From assembly GCF_003254395.2 (NCBI RefSeq), contig NC_037645.1:5385406-5449405 (forward strand): 64,000 nucleotides of DNA. Reading direction: 5' to 3'. A model generated the notes under the pieces. It had not been told where the DNA came from. It made no database searches and was given only the letters and a program-made list of their open reading frames with translations. Source of the DNA: Apis mellifera (Eukaryota > Arthropoda > Insecta > Hymenoptera > Apidae). A program made the translations under genes and the position numbers. Every line of letters starts with the position of its first letter. The first letter of the stretch is position 1. This document shows, in pieces, positions 34,494 to 45,613 of this stretch.

Positions 34494-37400
34494 GTAAGTG
34501 GGGAAAAAATGGGATAACGATTTTTCTCGTTCGTACTATCGTTTTTTCCCTTTTTTTTCTTTTTTTTTTCTTTTTTTTGAGAAATCGAGTTTGAAAAGTT
34601 GTAACGCGAAATCTGGTCAGTATTTAGTGGATTATTGACAGAATGTTGTTCTGTTCTTTTGTGTTACGAGGGAGGGGAGAAAAAAAAAAAAGAAAAATCA
34701 GTAGAGCGAAATCTTTTCGTTTGGAAATAAAAAAAAAAATAGTAACGTGAGAGTGAAATTTGAAAATTTGAAAATTTTTGAGATTGAACAGAAGTACTAG
34801 TGTTGTATTTGACAGATTTTCAAATTCGATTTTCAATTTTTTTTTTTTTTTTCCTTTTGAGAAACATAATCTCGAACGAAAAATATTTTACAAAACGTTT
34901 CTCACTTATTCTCGAATAACAAAATAACTCTCTATGAATTGGCCGGCTATTCGATCGGCTATTGAGCAAATTCACCTGTACTTGACAAACTTTCAAACTC
35001 AATTTTCTCGAAAACGTATTATAAAAAAAAATGTTATTCCATTTTTCGAGTTATCTTTTTTTTTTTTTGCGCCCAGAATCTTTTCCCACTCGACATACGT
35101 TACGCCGTATATGCACGAATTCAGGAATTGGTTGGTTTTTCGGAGAAAGGGATGAAATATCTAATAACCGCATCGCGTCGCGTTCTCGCCATATATTAAC
35201 AACGTGACAGGATTATTTATAGAATCGAGCTGTATTCTTGCGTTCAATGTATTTGAATTTATATGCATGATGCGACATAATTTTGCGAAATCTTGATCAC
35301 GTCTTTGAATCTCGCAATGGAATCTCTTAATCGTGTTTTTTTGTCAATTCGTCAATTAATTTATTAACTTTTAACCTCTTCTTCTATTTATTACTTCCTG
35401 TAATTCAATCGTAGAAAATATTAATTCAGGATGAAAGATTACAAGTAATAAAATAAAAGCAAAAGTGATGAAAATGATGATCAATTGCAATTATTTCATT
35501 TTCATCGATGAATTTCAATATATTGTTGACTGTGATTTCCATTGAAATTTTTTCATTCAATTCTTTCACGATATTATCGATTAACACGATTCTGAAACAT
35601 GATGTTATTATAACAAGTTTGAATTATTGTTAGTAATCAATGCCTTTTCATTTCAAACGTGTCAATGAAAAAAAAAGCGTGCAAGATGAGAGAAATTTTG
35701 ATCACAATATGGGAACTTTAATTATTAAACTAAATTATTAAACTAAATTATTAATTATTAATTATTTAATTATTAAATTAAATTTTGCCCCATTATTTGG
35801 CGATGAAACGTAACACTTTGAATTATCATAACTGTCAAATATATATAGATTTAACAATTCGTACGTCAATCTTCCTTTCAAATTCTAAAATATTAAAAAT
35901 ACAGACAGGAGCAACGGCATGCACGCGATAGGGGGGAGGGGATGGGGAGAGGAATAATTTAATATCTTCGGTTTAACGAGAAAAATTGCTTTAACGGATA
36001 CGATCGACCGACCAATTACGACTATGTAGCCGGTAATTAGGCTGTTTCGTGCTGACCTCGAGCTAAGGCAAGTACGGTATTTATTCAAAATAATCTTTTA
36101 AATTTCAGTCGATAAGCCACTATGAATTTAGCCGACAAATCCATCTAAATCTCCTATTCTAGTTAGAGTAAAAAGAGTATACTCGTATGAGTATATTTTG
36201 CACATATTGCTTCTTTTTTAAAAATGTTCTCTGAAAATTTTAAGTTGAACTGAACGAATGAACATTATTCTATGGAAAGAATGATATTAAAAGATATTAA
36301 TTTCACGTAAAGGAAACTGATTTTGGGATCCATGCAACGCCGTCGTTAAAGAATTGTGAAAGGGAGGAAGGTTCTTTCGTTTTTTTTAATTTATTTGGAG
36401 GTGCAAAATTTCATTTCTCAAAAAAAAAAGAAAAAGAAAAACATTATTCATTCAGTATCACCTATCCAATGTGTGAATAATTGAATTTTAACGTTAAACG
36501 ATCCTGCCACGTTCTTAATTTATAGCGATAGCGGCATCTGTCGCGTTTTCGTGACATTTCGTGCGTTCATCATCATCGTAACGAGGGATATTAACGTACG
36601 TATCACGCTCGTTCGAGATACCATTTCAATTGAATTTGCAAGGATTTCTCGTCTCTCATATCCTTGATACACCATTACCAAATTATGGAGGAATATTTAT
36701 ATAACGTACAAGCATTCTCTTCGTGTGTCTCTGATTTAAAAAGAATGTAATTGGAAAAAGGAACGGTAGAGGAAAAAATCGATTTTCAATGATACGTCAA
36801 GTGGCGACAAATGGCGTCACCTAAAAAATAAAAGTATTATTGTTGGTTAATTAAATCTTGAACGGATTTAGAATTTTCTTTGAAATTGAAACAAAGAATA
36901 ATGAAAAGTATTTCATCCATTATTATCTTTCACGTACCTTGCTGAATTGAAAGTTAATACGACAATATATCTCGTTTGAAAACGAGAGCAATTTCGTGTA
37001 AAGGATTTATTTCGTTATTTCCTCGTCCCATAAAAATAACAGAATTATATCGTATAAATTGAGATCTATTTCTTTTCTTTCTTTTCAAAGATTGTACGAT
37101 TTCGAACGATCTCAATCGGAAATCAAGCGCGAGGAATATTTCGATTAGCGAGAAAAAAATATCGATGGAGAATTATCTTAGAGTATCGCGCAACATTCGA
37201 GAGCTCTTACACCGGTCGGTTCATTTAATTCCCTCGTTACTTTTACTTCTCGCTTTAAGTCGTAATTCAATTATCGCCGCCCCGTCTTGTTCCTCGATTC
37301 ATCCTCGAGCACCGCGTGGAAAATAAGCTGCACCGTTCGTTTGCTTAATTTTTTTCCCTCTTTTCCTCCATCTATCAATCCTCTTTCCCGCGATATACGA

Positions 37401-37507
37401 TTGTACGTGGCTGTTTCTTCACCTTCTTGTACAGACAGGGTTTCTTCAAATTCTTGTTAGATCTCGTTTCGATCCCTCGTTCGTTACAATAGAGATCCAT
37501 TTATCCG
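34494..37507. other. AT-rich noncoding stretch
   Basis: T- and A-runs near 34545-34580, 34681, 34838-34850 and 35050. A tandem ATTATTAA-type array lies at 35719-35785. The short minus frames at 34624-34836, 34820-35002 and 35885-36088 are unsupported. A G-rich patch (gggggaggggatgggg) lies near 35931-35946. Confidence 0.6.
35719..35785. repeat. Short AT-rich tandem array
   Basis: Units of AAATTATTAAACT, then TTAATTA variants, repeat several times. It is AT-only and could have arisen by slippage. Confidence 0.75.
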
Positions 37508-37528
37508 AATTTTGTTCGGAACAAAATT
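37508..37528. other. Perfect 10-bp inverted repeat around a single G
   Basis: AATTTTGTTC and GAACAAAATT flank one G at 37518. The core (TTTTGTTCGGAACAAAA) is very like the inverted repeat at 48939-48960 (CTTTTGTCGGAACAAAAG). The outer flanks differ. Confidence 0.85.
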
Positions 37529-38444
37529 TTTATTCGAGGAATGTGCTAAACTCGATTCATCTGAGTGTGATCATTTGAAGAAAAAAATCACAAATATAGT
37601 AGAGAATTAATGATATTACTGATTTGTCAAGTCACGCGTTGTAAGTTGTAAAAATTTCTTTCCACAATTGAACAATTTGTTATTATTTTCAATCAAGAAC
37701 TATCGGAGCAATCAATTTCCATTTATTATTATTATTATTATTTTACTATTTAATCTTGTTCATCCATTCGTCTATTTATTCACATAGAATTCTAAGATTC
37801 CCATGCTACAATTTCTTCTTAACACACTCCACTCTCTAATTCCGTTGACAGTGAATTGGAAGCTTATCCAACGAAAAAGAACCGAATACTTCTCGATTCC
37901 ACAGCTTAATTTAATTAACATCTTGACACAAATCATCGTAAATCCGATCCCTGCGTTTAACACGATATCTCTACTATTTTCACTCCGTGCTCGAAATTCC
38001 AACGAGATCGTCTCCTTTACGAGACGAGTCTTGGCGTGTCTACGTCCATTCCAATTTCTCTGGATAAATCTTCGAGATTCCTCCTCCGTAGAAAAAAAAA
38101 AAACCAACGTACGCGACGCTGTCGTATTCTTTTTCAACGGGACGATTCCGTCGACTTTCTCGAGAGAAGCTGGCAACTTCGGTTGACTCGTTTACCGAAG
38201 GGAAAGTTTTCGCCCGCGTTTGCAAAAGTATCCGAAGTAAGGGCGAGAGAAGCTCTCTCTCACTTCTCCTAGATTCGATTCCTATGGCGAATTCGTGGCC
38301 GAAAATTTTCGAAAAGTTTCGCAAATTCCTCCTCCGCGACACTCGGCTCCGTCCAACAACGTAGAACACGAGCTTAGAAGAAACAATCCGATCCATTCCT
38401 CCTTCTTTCGCCCCTCTTTTCGAGACCTTTGATCTCTTACTTAC
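37529..38444. other. Noncoding, AT-rich then CpG-rich
   Basis: ATT trinucleotide units at 37726-37741. Opposite frames of 127-140 codons at 37772-38462 overlap almost fully, which argues that both are chance. Confidence 0.5.
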
Positions 38445-38567
38445 GCCCCATTCGATATCCATTTTTCATTGGGTCTGATCAACGAAAGAATTTCAATTTG
38501 TACGCCGTTTGTTTCGCCGTTCGTAAAATATTTAAAGCCGGTTTTTGCTTTATCGTTCGGTATGTCT
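38445..38567 (-). CDS. Candidate 123-nt exon, product unknown
   Basis: On the minus strand a strong donor (gtaagtaag, first base at 38444) follows GGGGC. A CAG acceptor is formed at 38570-38568. Between them one frame is open for 40 full codons, with one base before and two after. It reads DIPNDKAKTGFKYFTNG, then ETNGVQIEILSLIRP, then NEKWISNG. The balanced Asp/Asn/Lys/Gly/Ile composition with AT-ending codons looks like real bee coding sequence and differs from neighbouring frames. The acceptor tract is weak (A-rich just upstream). No family is recognised. Confidence 0.33.
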
Positions 38568-38617
38568 CTGGTATTTTTATTATTGGAACAACCGGGGAGC
38601 GGATGTTTTTCCCCGAC

Positions 38618-38660
38618 AGAGAGAGAAAGAGAGGGGGGGAGAGGGAGGGAGAAGAAAGAG
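38618..38660 (+). other. 43-nt purine tract with G-runs
   Basis: Pure purine, GA units then runs of 7, 3 and 3 G. It can be read as triplex-forming or as a G-quadruplex if the 7-G run is split. Confidence 0.8.
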
Positions 38661-39836
38661 CACGTATTGTTTTTCACGGGTGCATTGTGTGAGAAACTGT
38701 GTTCTTCGGTGGCTGCATATACGGTGGGCTCTCATTTTCAATGAATGTCCCAAGTTCGCTCGTTGTTGGCCCTCGAGCGACATCGTTTAGCCGGCGCGCG
38801 CTAGAAAGCGCGCCCATTGCGGGACAACTTCCATTACTTGATATCGCGGGACGAACTGTGTCAAATGAAAATATATGAGGGGCTTGATGTGTGCGCGTGT
38901 ACCGCCTTGTATACGTGTGAAAAGAAACTTGGACGCGAGAAGCGACAAGCTTCTGTATGGAGCGTGGCACTTTCTTTTTTTCCATTTTTTTCTCCCCCCC
39001 CCCTTTTTTTTTTTCTTCAGAAACGCGCCTCGCTACGGGTTTGATAAGTTATCAAAACCCGTTCGATACATCGAGGAGCCCTCACTTCGCGCCACGAAAG
39101 TTTTTACGGCTCCTGATCTCTCCGAATCTAAATAGAGGAGAGCATGGTTGATCGGAAGATTTATTATTCGAGTATTAAAGTTGACGGTATCTTTGTGAAA
39201 AATTTCGAGAAGAGGGAATTTTGAATTTAAATCGTTTCTATCTATGTTCCTCTTGTTAGAAATTAAGAATAAAATACTGTCTTCATCAACTTTGTTCCAT
39301 CTCCTCTGAATTTCTATGAAAAATCAATGGGCCTGGAATAGAATTTGAATGAATGTTTTCGTGAAGTTATTTAACTACAATAATTTTTGTAAAAATAAAA
39401 GATCGAATTAAGAAGTCTTACGTATACCAACTAAAATGAATCCAAAATTCTTAATCCTGTTTCGATCGACGAAAAATCGAGCTACAAACAAATCGTCAAC
39501 CCAAACTCTGTGTTAAAGGATTAGAATTAATTTTCGATGATTCTGCATCTTCCAAAAAAAAAAAAAAAAAAAGGAATAGAAAAGACAGACATTTCAAATA
39601 TCGCGTGCGATTCATTTTTCCAACGTTGATCGTACGTTGGATCCAGCTCAGCGCGTTTCCTCGACGCGCATTTGCCCGTCTCACTGTCGTCGAGATTTAC
39701 GAAATTTTACGAGTAGGCGTCCGCTGACGTTTCCGTGCGAGGAGGTTGCGCCACCGGATGTCGTGCCACGGCTCAACCGCGATAAGGATACGCGCCCCCC
39801 CTCACCGACACGTAACGCCGCCTGTTTGCCTTGTTA
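38661..39836. other. CpG-rich noncoding stretch
   Basis: Several overlapping frames on both strands. A strong pyrimidine tract (C-run then T-run, ending in cttcag at 39020) is followed by an open frame NAPRYGFDKLSKP to a stop at 39132, but no good donor ends it. A 19-base A-run lies at 39554-39572. Confidence 0.45.
38793..38813. other. GC-only hairpin GGCGCGC/GCGCGCC
   Basis: A seven-base GC-only stem closes an eight-base loop (GCTAGAAA). A closely similar element occurs at 59676-59697. Confidence 0.8.
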
Positions 39837-39866
39837 CGTACGAGAGAACGTTGATACTCTCGTACG
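39837..39866. other. Perfect 10-bp inverted repeat, 10-nt loop
   Basis: CGTACGAGAG and CTCTCGTACG flank AACGTTGATA, whose first six bases are themselves palindromic. It lies in a CpG-rich block with no assigned gene. Confidence 0.87.
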
Positions 39867-41524
39867 CGAATACCATTCCGGAATAGGGGAGGATAGAGAA
39901 CGCCTGCGCATCGAAATTCCTTCGATGAAAATTGATATCTCTGAGATCGACATACGTCGAAAAACATTGATCAGATTTGTGATGAAGAGTTTATTATTTG
40001 CGAAGGAATAAGATCGAAAGGTTATTTTTTGAAAAATGATAATAAAATTTGGATGAGAGAGAATATGATTTTAATGTATTTTTGGTTATTCTTTTAAATC
40101 ATTTTTTTCAATAGCAACGAATTCTTCAGGATAAATGCAAAGTGCATTTGTAGCAGTTGAAAAAAAAAATAGAACACAGACACTTGTACATTCTATTTCG
40201 AACAAAGATGTGACACGTTTGAAATGAAGGAAAGGGGACGAGGTTTGAAAAATTCCTCGACTTTCCATTTCGAAAAATATCGTAATAATTAAACCGAGAT
40301 TCCAAGTTTACTGTTCTCATTGATGATTGAAGAGGTGTCAATTCAACCGTAAGAGGAAAATAAATTAATTATTCGTCGATCGATCGATCGATCTTCTTTC
40401 GCGCGTAATTCAAATTAATTTGGTTACGAGCGTCAAAAATAAGGATTAAAATTTTACCTTATGGATCGTAACGGATATCGAGGGCTCCATCCACTCTAAT
40501 TAGAGAGCACGCCACGTTTTTTTCCCTCCCAACCCCTGACAAATTATTCCCGCTTTGTCGCGCTCTCTCAACTTGAACTCTCGGGAGAATTTCATTTGCT
40601 ACGACGGATTGGATGCTCTTCCGCAGTAGATAAATGGTTCTTAATGCGTCTTTTCTCGTTCACGGGGGTGTTTAAAAAATTGTACTATTTCACAACGGGA
40701 CTTGATTAAGTTGCGATTAAAGTTGTCTATTCGCGATTCATTTGGAAACGAAAAAAACTTGTTAGAGATTTTTGTAAGCAGGAAAAATATTGTACAGTAA
40801 ATGTATGCACGTGAGTGATGAAATAAATGAAAAGTATTCGTTATAATTCTATTGAGTAAATGTGAATAAGATACAAAAATTAATATAATATAATTTAATC
40901 AAACATATAAAATTAAAACAATATAATGATATTTCGTTTTATTTATATTTAACAGTAGAGAGAAATTTGTTTTACTGCTTCTTTGGTGATAAATCGTAAT
41001 TCTGGAGAGATTAAAATGAAAGGCGGAATTAAATATAAACGTTTCGGTCTGTAAAAATGAAAAATGCACGGTGAAGATAAAAATGTATGGTATTGAAGAA
41101 GCTGAGACTATTTTTAAAATATTCAAAACATCGAATGAACAAAATTTCACGCGTTAGCAAGTGAATTGACAGTAATTGATAATAAATAAATTACATTCGA
41201 AATGAAAAGTTAATAAAAGTTGAATAATAATTTCACGAATTTGATTAAACGTACTTTCGAAAAAGCTGTCTAACCTGAATATTTATAATCCTCGACTGTT
41301 CTTTCGATAAATTGTAAAATTGTTTTGCCTCGTTATAAATAGATGTTATGATTTTCCGCTCTCTTATGTTTAATCCTTAAATAATTTTTCTCGAATAAAC
41401 AAGACAGGAATACTTTTTCTTTTTTTTTAACCAATAAAACGATACAGTTCACGCATAGATCAAGCGGAAACTAATTTCTCGATCCTTTGAACTTTTAATT
41501 AAAGGGATGACTTGTAAACTTAAC

Positions 41525-41555
<31 letters not shown>

Positions 41556-41706
41556 AAAAACAACAGAAAATATCAAATGTCGCTCGATCTATAAATAGGA
41601 AACAATTCTCATCGCTGTCTCGCTTGCGAAAATAATTAAAATAATCACGTTATATAATCCATCCGGTGCAAAGTAATATTGAAAGAAATATCGAATAAAT
41701 TAATTT
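39867..41706. other. AT-rich noncoding stretch
   Basis: CGAT units at 40377-40393 and a 28-base A-run at 41526-41553. The frames at 40086-40341 and 40899-41150 are AT-driven. An acceptor and donor bound nine codons near 40782-40810, too short to weigh. Confidence 0.6.
41526..41553 (+). repeat. A-run of 28
   Basis: Uninterrupted A homopolymer. No poly(A) signal precedes it at the expected distance and no flanking duplication is seen, so a retrocopy tail is not supported. Confidence 0.95.
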
Positions 41707-41744
41707 TCAAGGCGATCCACCGTCTAAATTAAAGACAATCTTAC

Positions 41745-41832
41745 CAGAAGGGTGCACAATAACAGGAGGAAACGTACAAGTTTCCTGCTGATTAATTGCA
41801 ATTACCACGCTATCCGAAGTGGCGATCAAACC
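41745..41832 (-). CDS. Candidate 88-nt exon inside a 50-codon protein-like frame
   Basis: The minus strand is open for 50 codons from 41859 to a TGA at 41709-41707. The middle reads GLIATSDSVVIAINQQ, then ETCTFPPVIVHPS, then GKIVFNLDGGSP: hydrophobic beta-strand-like stretches alternating with polar turns. A good acceptor (gtttctccgccag, G at 41833) and a strong donor (TTCTG then gtaagattg, first base 41744) would make an exon of 29 codons plus one base. Equally, the whole frame could be the remains of a coding segment. No ATG starts it. I cannot name the family. It is among the most protein-like short frames in the window. Confidence 0.33.
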
Positions 41833-41859
41833 CTGGCGGAGAAACCTTTGACAATTAAC

Positions 41860-42980
41860 TTACTTGATGCATACAGTCATCCATGAAATCGCCTTCTTGT
41901 TTAAGAAAACGCCAATCGTGTGTACAACAACGATAATTAATATTTGTGAAACGCAATTACCCGTTATATATATATTTTCATTAAAATATCTAACAGAGAA
42001 AGAGAGAGAGAGAGAGAGAGATTTCATTAAAAATCTGTTAGACATTGAAACGTTCCATATATAACACAACACGATTTTATCGATTCGTACATTATTATTC
42101 ACATGGTGAAATCGTAAAATAGATGGTGTAATTATTGTCACGCTTCAAACTATAATCACTATTCTTCGATAGAAATTCTATTTACACGATGTTTCGAGTT
42201 TATTTTAAAGCACGATATCATCCCGTATGCCATAAATATTTTACACCCAAAGTGTGCTTCTGCTATTGTCAGAGAACGAAATTTATCTCGTTCAAATCTT
42301 ACAAATATATGTAAATATATATTTTTTTTTATATCTATTCTTCGATATAAATATCATCTTTAATATACAACTGTCGAATGCACACGTACAGATTTATATA
42401 ATATACTTTCTAATTTTTGCCATTATCGAATGTTCAAAATTATTACACGAGAGATTAATCATATTCCATCTCCGGTTATTATGAAATTTTAACAAATGAA
42501 TTTTGCCGAAACTCGATGCAATACTAATATTACCATCGAATGCTCGAAGAACACACCCCTTTATCTTTAATCATTTCCAAAAACCAAAGAGAAGAAAAAA
42601 ATGACCAACGATGGAACAATGGCAATTTATCAAAGATCGAACTGTAATAAATTTCCCAATATTATGTAATATACCACTGCGTGCACCCCTTACGAACCGT
42701 GATTTCTAAGAGGATTAATTAATCACGCTCCATCGTTAAATTATTTTCAAAAGTCGAATCGAAAAGAGAGAGAGAGAAAGAATTCCAACAATCGAAGATA
42801 TAATAAATTTCCGAATATAACGCAACACCATCGTGTATCATAACCCTGGACGAACCACGTGATATAAGATTATATCACGAACATTAAAATCAATCGTATT
42901 TTCCATCAATTTGGAAAACAGGATCGAAACAGGACGAACAATTGCAATTCGACCGGCCATCCTTGCAACTATATCTTGAC
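41860..42980. other. AT-rich noncoding stretch with GA repeat
   Basis: GA units at 42001-42020. The 41860-42141 minus frame reads through the repeat as Leu-Ser and is doubtful, although a strong donor-like word (CATCAA then gtaagt) lies at its end near 41866. Confidence 0.55.
42001..42020 (+). repeat. AG microsatellite
   Basis: Ten uninterrupted AG units. Confidence 0.96.
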
Positions 42981-43360
42981 GCGTGTATATTAGGGAGTCG
43001 GGTAGCAGATCTGACTTTCAGATCTTCTCCGGTTGAGGGGAGGCAGCAGACGCGAAGGGGTTAATCGCCCGGCTATAAATTACCAGGCTTGATGCATTGC
43101 TACGTGGTTGGTCGGTCGACTGAGCCCCGCGCTGCTCTTTGATATATGTATATATGCCATCCACGGGTACACACGCGAAACACACGTACGTGGATTCGGC
43201 ACGCATGACGATGTAAGACGACGTTCCATACGTATGCGCCTCCCCCCTATTCTGATGCAAGCTTAGGTGCAAGGTTGACCCTTGACATCTTGCGTGTACG
43301 AGATTATGTCAATAAACGCGCGAGATCGTGTGCATGGATTCTTGTCACGATATTTCGATC
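42981..43360. promoter_or_regulatory. CpG-rich block with nuclear-receptor-like inverted repeat
   Basis: A short GC-rich island in AT-rich DNA. CAGATCT occurs twice (near 43007 and 43019), a TATA-like ctataaatt lies near 43073, and CAAGG-TTGAC-CCTTG at 43270-43284 is an inverted half-site pair, with TTGACCCTTGAC resembling nuclear-receptor sites. The arrangement suggests a regulatory element. Nothing proves it. Confidence 0.25.
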
Positions 43361-44577
43361 TTCGAGGATTTCCATTTTTCCTGTCTAATCAAATTAACGT
43401 AATTTTGATGAATTTATGTAATTGGATTAATAATTGAATTGGATTAGAATCCAAAAATTTTTATACTGATTTAATTATAGAATGATTTTCGACCTGTTGA
43501 TGCACCAATTTTAATGGGCTTGAGATATATTATAGTTGAGGGGATGGTTTTTAAACAATTTTTTTCTCTTTAGAAACAACAGTAGCATTTTTCCCTCCGC
43601 CCCTAGTCCAAGCTGTACTAACTAAAGCGAAAGATAACACTATGGCTGCTCTGGCTTTTATGACGATAAGAAATAACTTTTGATAAATTTAAACAATGAT
43701 TGATGAGTATTTACAGCAGCTCGCGATATAATTAATTGGGGAGGAGTTGGATTTTTGCTGCCTAAAAATTGTTGTAATTTTATTTTTCTTTCGTCTTATG
43801 GGTGAATGAATGAATGAGTTATATCTATTGATCCATTAAAAAGCATATGATTTTAAAAATTGAATATTGATATTGCTGCGTATTAATTACTATTTATGAA
43901 AAAAAAAAACTGAAACTTACGAAACCAATCTTCTGTCTCGATAATTTTTCTGGGCAATAATTTTTGATATTATTTCAGTTTAAGCTGATGTATCTAAATG
44001 AATGAAAATAAAAGGCTTATATTACAAAAGATATTACAAAAGATATCTCACTATTCTGTAAAATATTTCATTTTCATTTCGAATATTAATAATAATATTA
44101 ATGAAAATATTAAATTCTTTTGTTTGAAATATCTTTCACGTGAAATCACGTAACATTGTTATCAAGAATAAAATTATCGATATACATTGAAAACCGCATA
44201 TATAACCGCATATAATAAATGGTTTATATCCTCACGTCATAAATAACGTGATATTTTAATATAAATTTTTTATTTTTTTTTTTTTAATACGAAAAATAAA
44301 AAATTCAAAAAATATCGATGTATTTTATTTTATGCGCTGAAAAATGTAATCTCTCCCAAGAGATACACTTACGGATATTTTCAACGACATTTCTTAAAAA
44401 TAATAATTCTTGAATTTAAAAGAGAAACAAAATTTCTCCCTTCTCCCTTCTTCTTTCCTAACTATTTTATCGAAATCACGTTTTATATATTATATTTCGT
44501 CGGTACAGGAAATTATTCTGGTTATTACTTCACCCCCGCATCGAGAGCCCTCATGATGCCATTTTTCCATACCTTAC
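43361..44577. other. AT-rich noncoding stretch
   Basis: Stop-dense in all frames. A minus-strand open segment ending at a strong donor near 43918 (KIIAQKNYRDRRLVS) has only a modest acceptor and is noted, not called. T- and A-runs lie near 44270. Confidence 0.6.
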
Positions 44578-44604
44578 CTTAAACCGGTCTAGCGTTATTC
44601 GCCC
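44578..44604 (-). CDS. Weak candidate 27-nt microexon
   Basis: On the minus strand an acceptor (cgagctttttatag) and a strong donor (TTTAAG then gtaagg) bound nine codons, GRITLDRFK, in phase zero. The other two frames are closed. On the plus strand the same bases hold cctataaaaagc, a TATA-box-like word, so the acceptor may be an accident of that element. Confidence 0.13.
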
Positions 44605-45578
44605 CTATAAAAAGCTCGAAATTTCATGGCAAGCCGCGTTAAGTGCGAAATTATTCAGAAAACTCGATACGATCTTCGTACGAGCGTGTACCTCGGTGAG
44701 ATTGCATTCCGTGGGTGCGTGATGTAAGAGAATCTACGATTGCTTTTGCACGTAGAGACCGGGGAAACTCGATGTCTCCCTCGGCGCTTTCGGTGTATTA
44801 CAGGAAGCAATTATGACTGCACGTTCTTTCCGGTCGTAGATAACGACGATTCGCCCGTAAGTGAGGAATGGCCCTCGTCTTTAGCCATTTAAACACCATG
44901 AGCGCGACGGAGAGTGTTCCAACTTCTCTGTTGCGATTATTCATCATGGCGACGCTTAACAATTATTCGCACAATTATTACAACACTTTACCGTCGTCAC
45001 TTCGATCACTCGCGGCGCAAAACTGAATTCCTCTCTCACAGCACGCGTGTCGACTCTTTCCTTATTTCTCCTTGTTTACACCGTACGTAACGTTGATTCC
45101 CCCCTTTTCTTTCGCCGTGTTCTTCTTTTGTTATGGACACTTTTTGTCCCACAGCTTTTGTTTACGATTAACCTAGGCATTTCTCGCCTCTGGCATCGAA
45201 TATCCAGTTAAATCCAGATAAAACGAGTCCTGGCCACGCGTTAAATATTCCTTCGAATTAACGGTATACCCTTTTTTGCCGCGATCCTCGAGAGGCGCTT
45301 ATCACCTGCAAAGATCGCATTTAGATAACTAATAAGAGAGAAGTAATTTTTACGCCCTCGCATATCTCAGCAGAGCCATCTACGTGCTTAAAGCGATTTA
45401 ACACTCGGCAAAAAAACCCGTATAATATCGTACTTCCTGGTCTTTCGCTCGCTCTTTCGAGTTGACGCGAAAACCCTGGGAATCGAATATTCCTTCGAAC
45501 GAATCTCAACTTTCTAACCTCGTGACACGCGAAAAACATACGCGTTCTCGCGGCCAACGTTTACACCGTTGGCGGTTA

Positions 45579-45580
<2 letters not shown>
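44605..45580. promoter_or_regulatory. CpG-rich block with TATA-like word at its edge
   Basis: GC-rich, ending abruptly at an A-run. The plus-strand cctataaaaagc near 44603-44614 would place a start about 30 bp on, near 44635. No clear initiator is there. The block also contains the candidate exon 44804-44856 and an Arg-rich minus frame (45321-45557). Confidence 0.2.
44804..44856 (+). CDS. Candidate 53-nt exon, product unknown
   Basis: A good acceptor (tcggcgctttcggtgtattacag, ending 44803) and a strong intronic donor (gtaagtgagg from 44857) bound 53 nt. Two of the three frames hit stops. The remaining one reads SNYDCTFFPVVDNDDSP, starting two bases before a codon and ending on a boundary. 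The acidic, aromatic-rich peptide looks like genuine protein. Family unknown. Confidence 0.3.

Positions 45581-45610
<30 letters not shown>
45581..45610 (+). repeat. A-run of 30
   Basis: Longest A homopolymer here. An AATAAA is formed only by merging with the run itself, and no target-site duplication or gene body is apparent upstream. Confidence 0.95.

Positions 45611-45613
<3 letters not shown>

Noticed and set aside
40782..40810. 29-nt exon between ttttgtaagcag and gtgagt
   Set aside because: Too short, AT-rich and with more than one open frame. Indistinguishable from chance.
41526..41553. A-run as SINE or retrogene tail
   Set aside because: No Pol III boxes, no flanking direct repeat and no coding remnant were found before it.
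44603..44614. TATA box in cctataaaaagc
   Set aside because: No initiator or clear start lies about 30 bp downstream, and TATA-like words are frequent in AT-rich DNA. It is kept only as a note in the block entry.
45581..45610. A-run as tail of a retrocopy of the GC-rich block before it
   Set aside because: No poly(A) signal at the right distance, no target-site duplication, and no recognisable gene body upstream.
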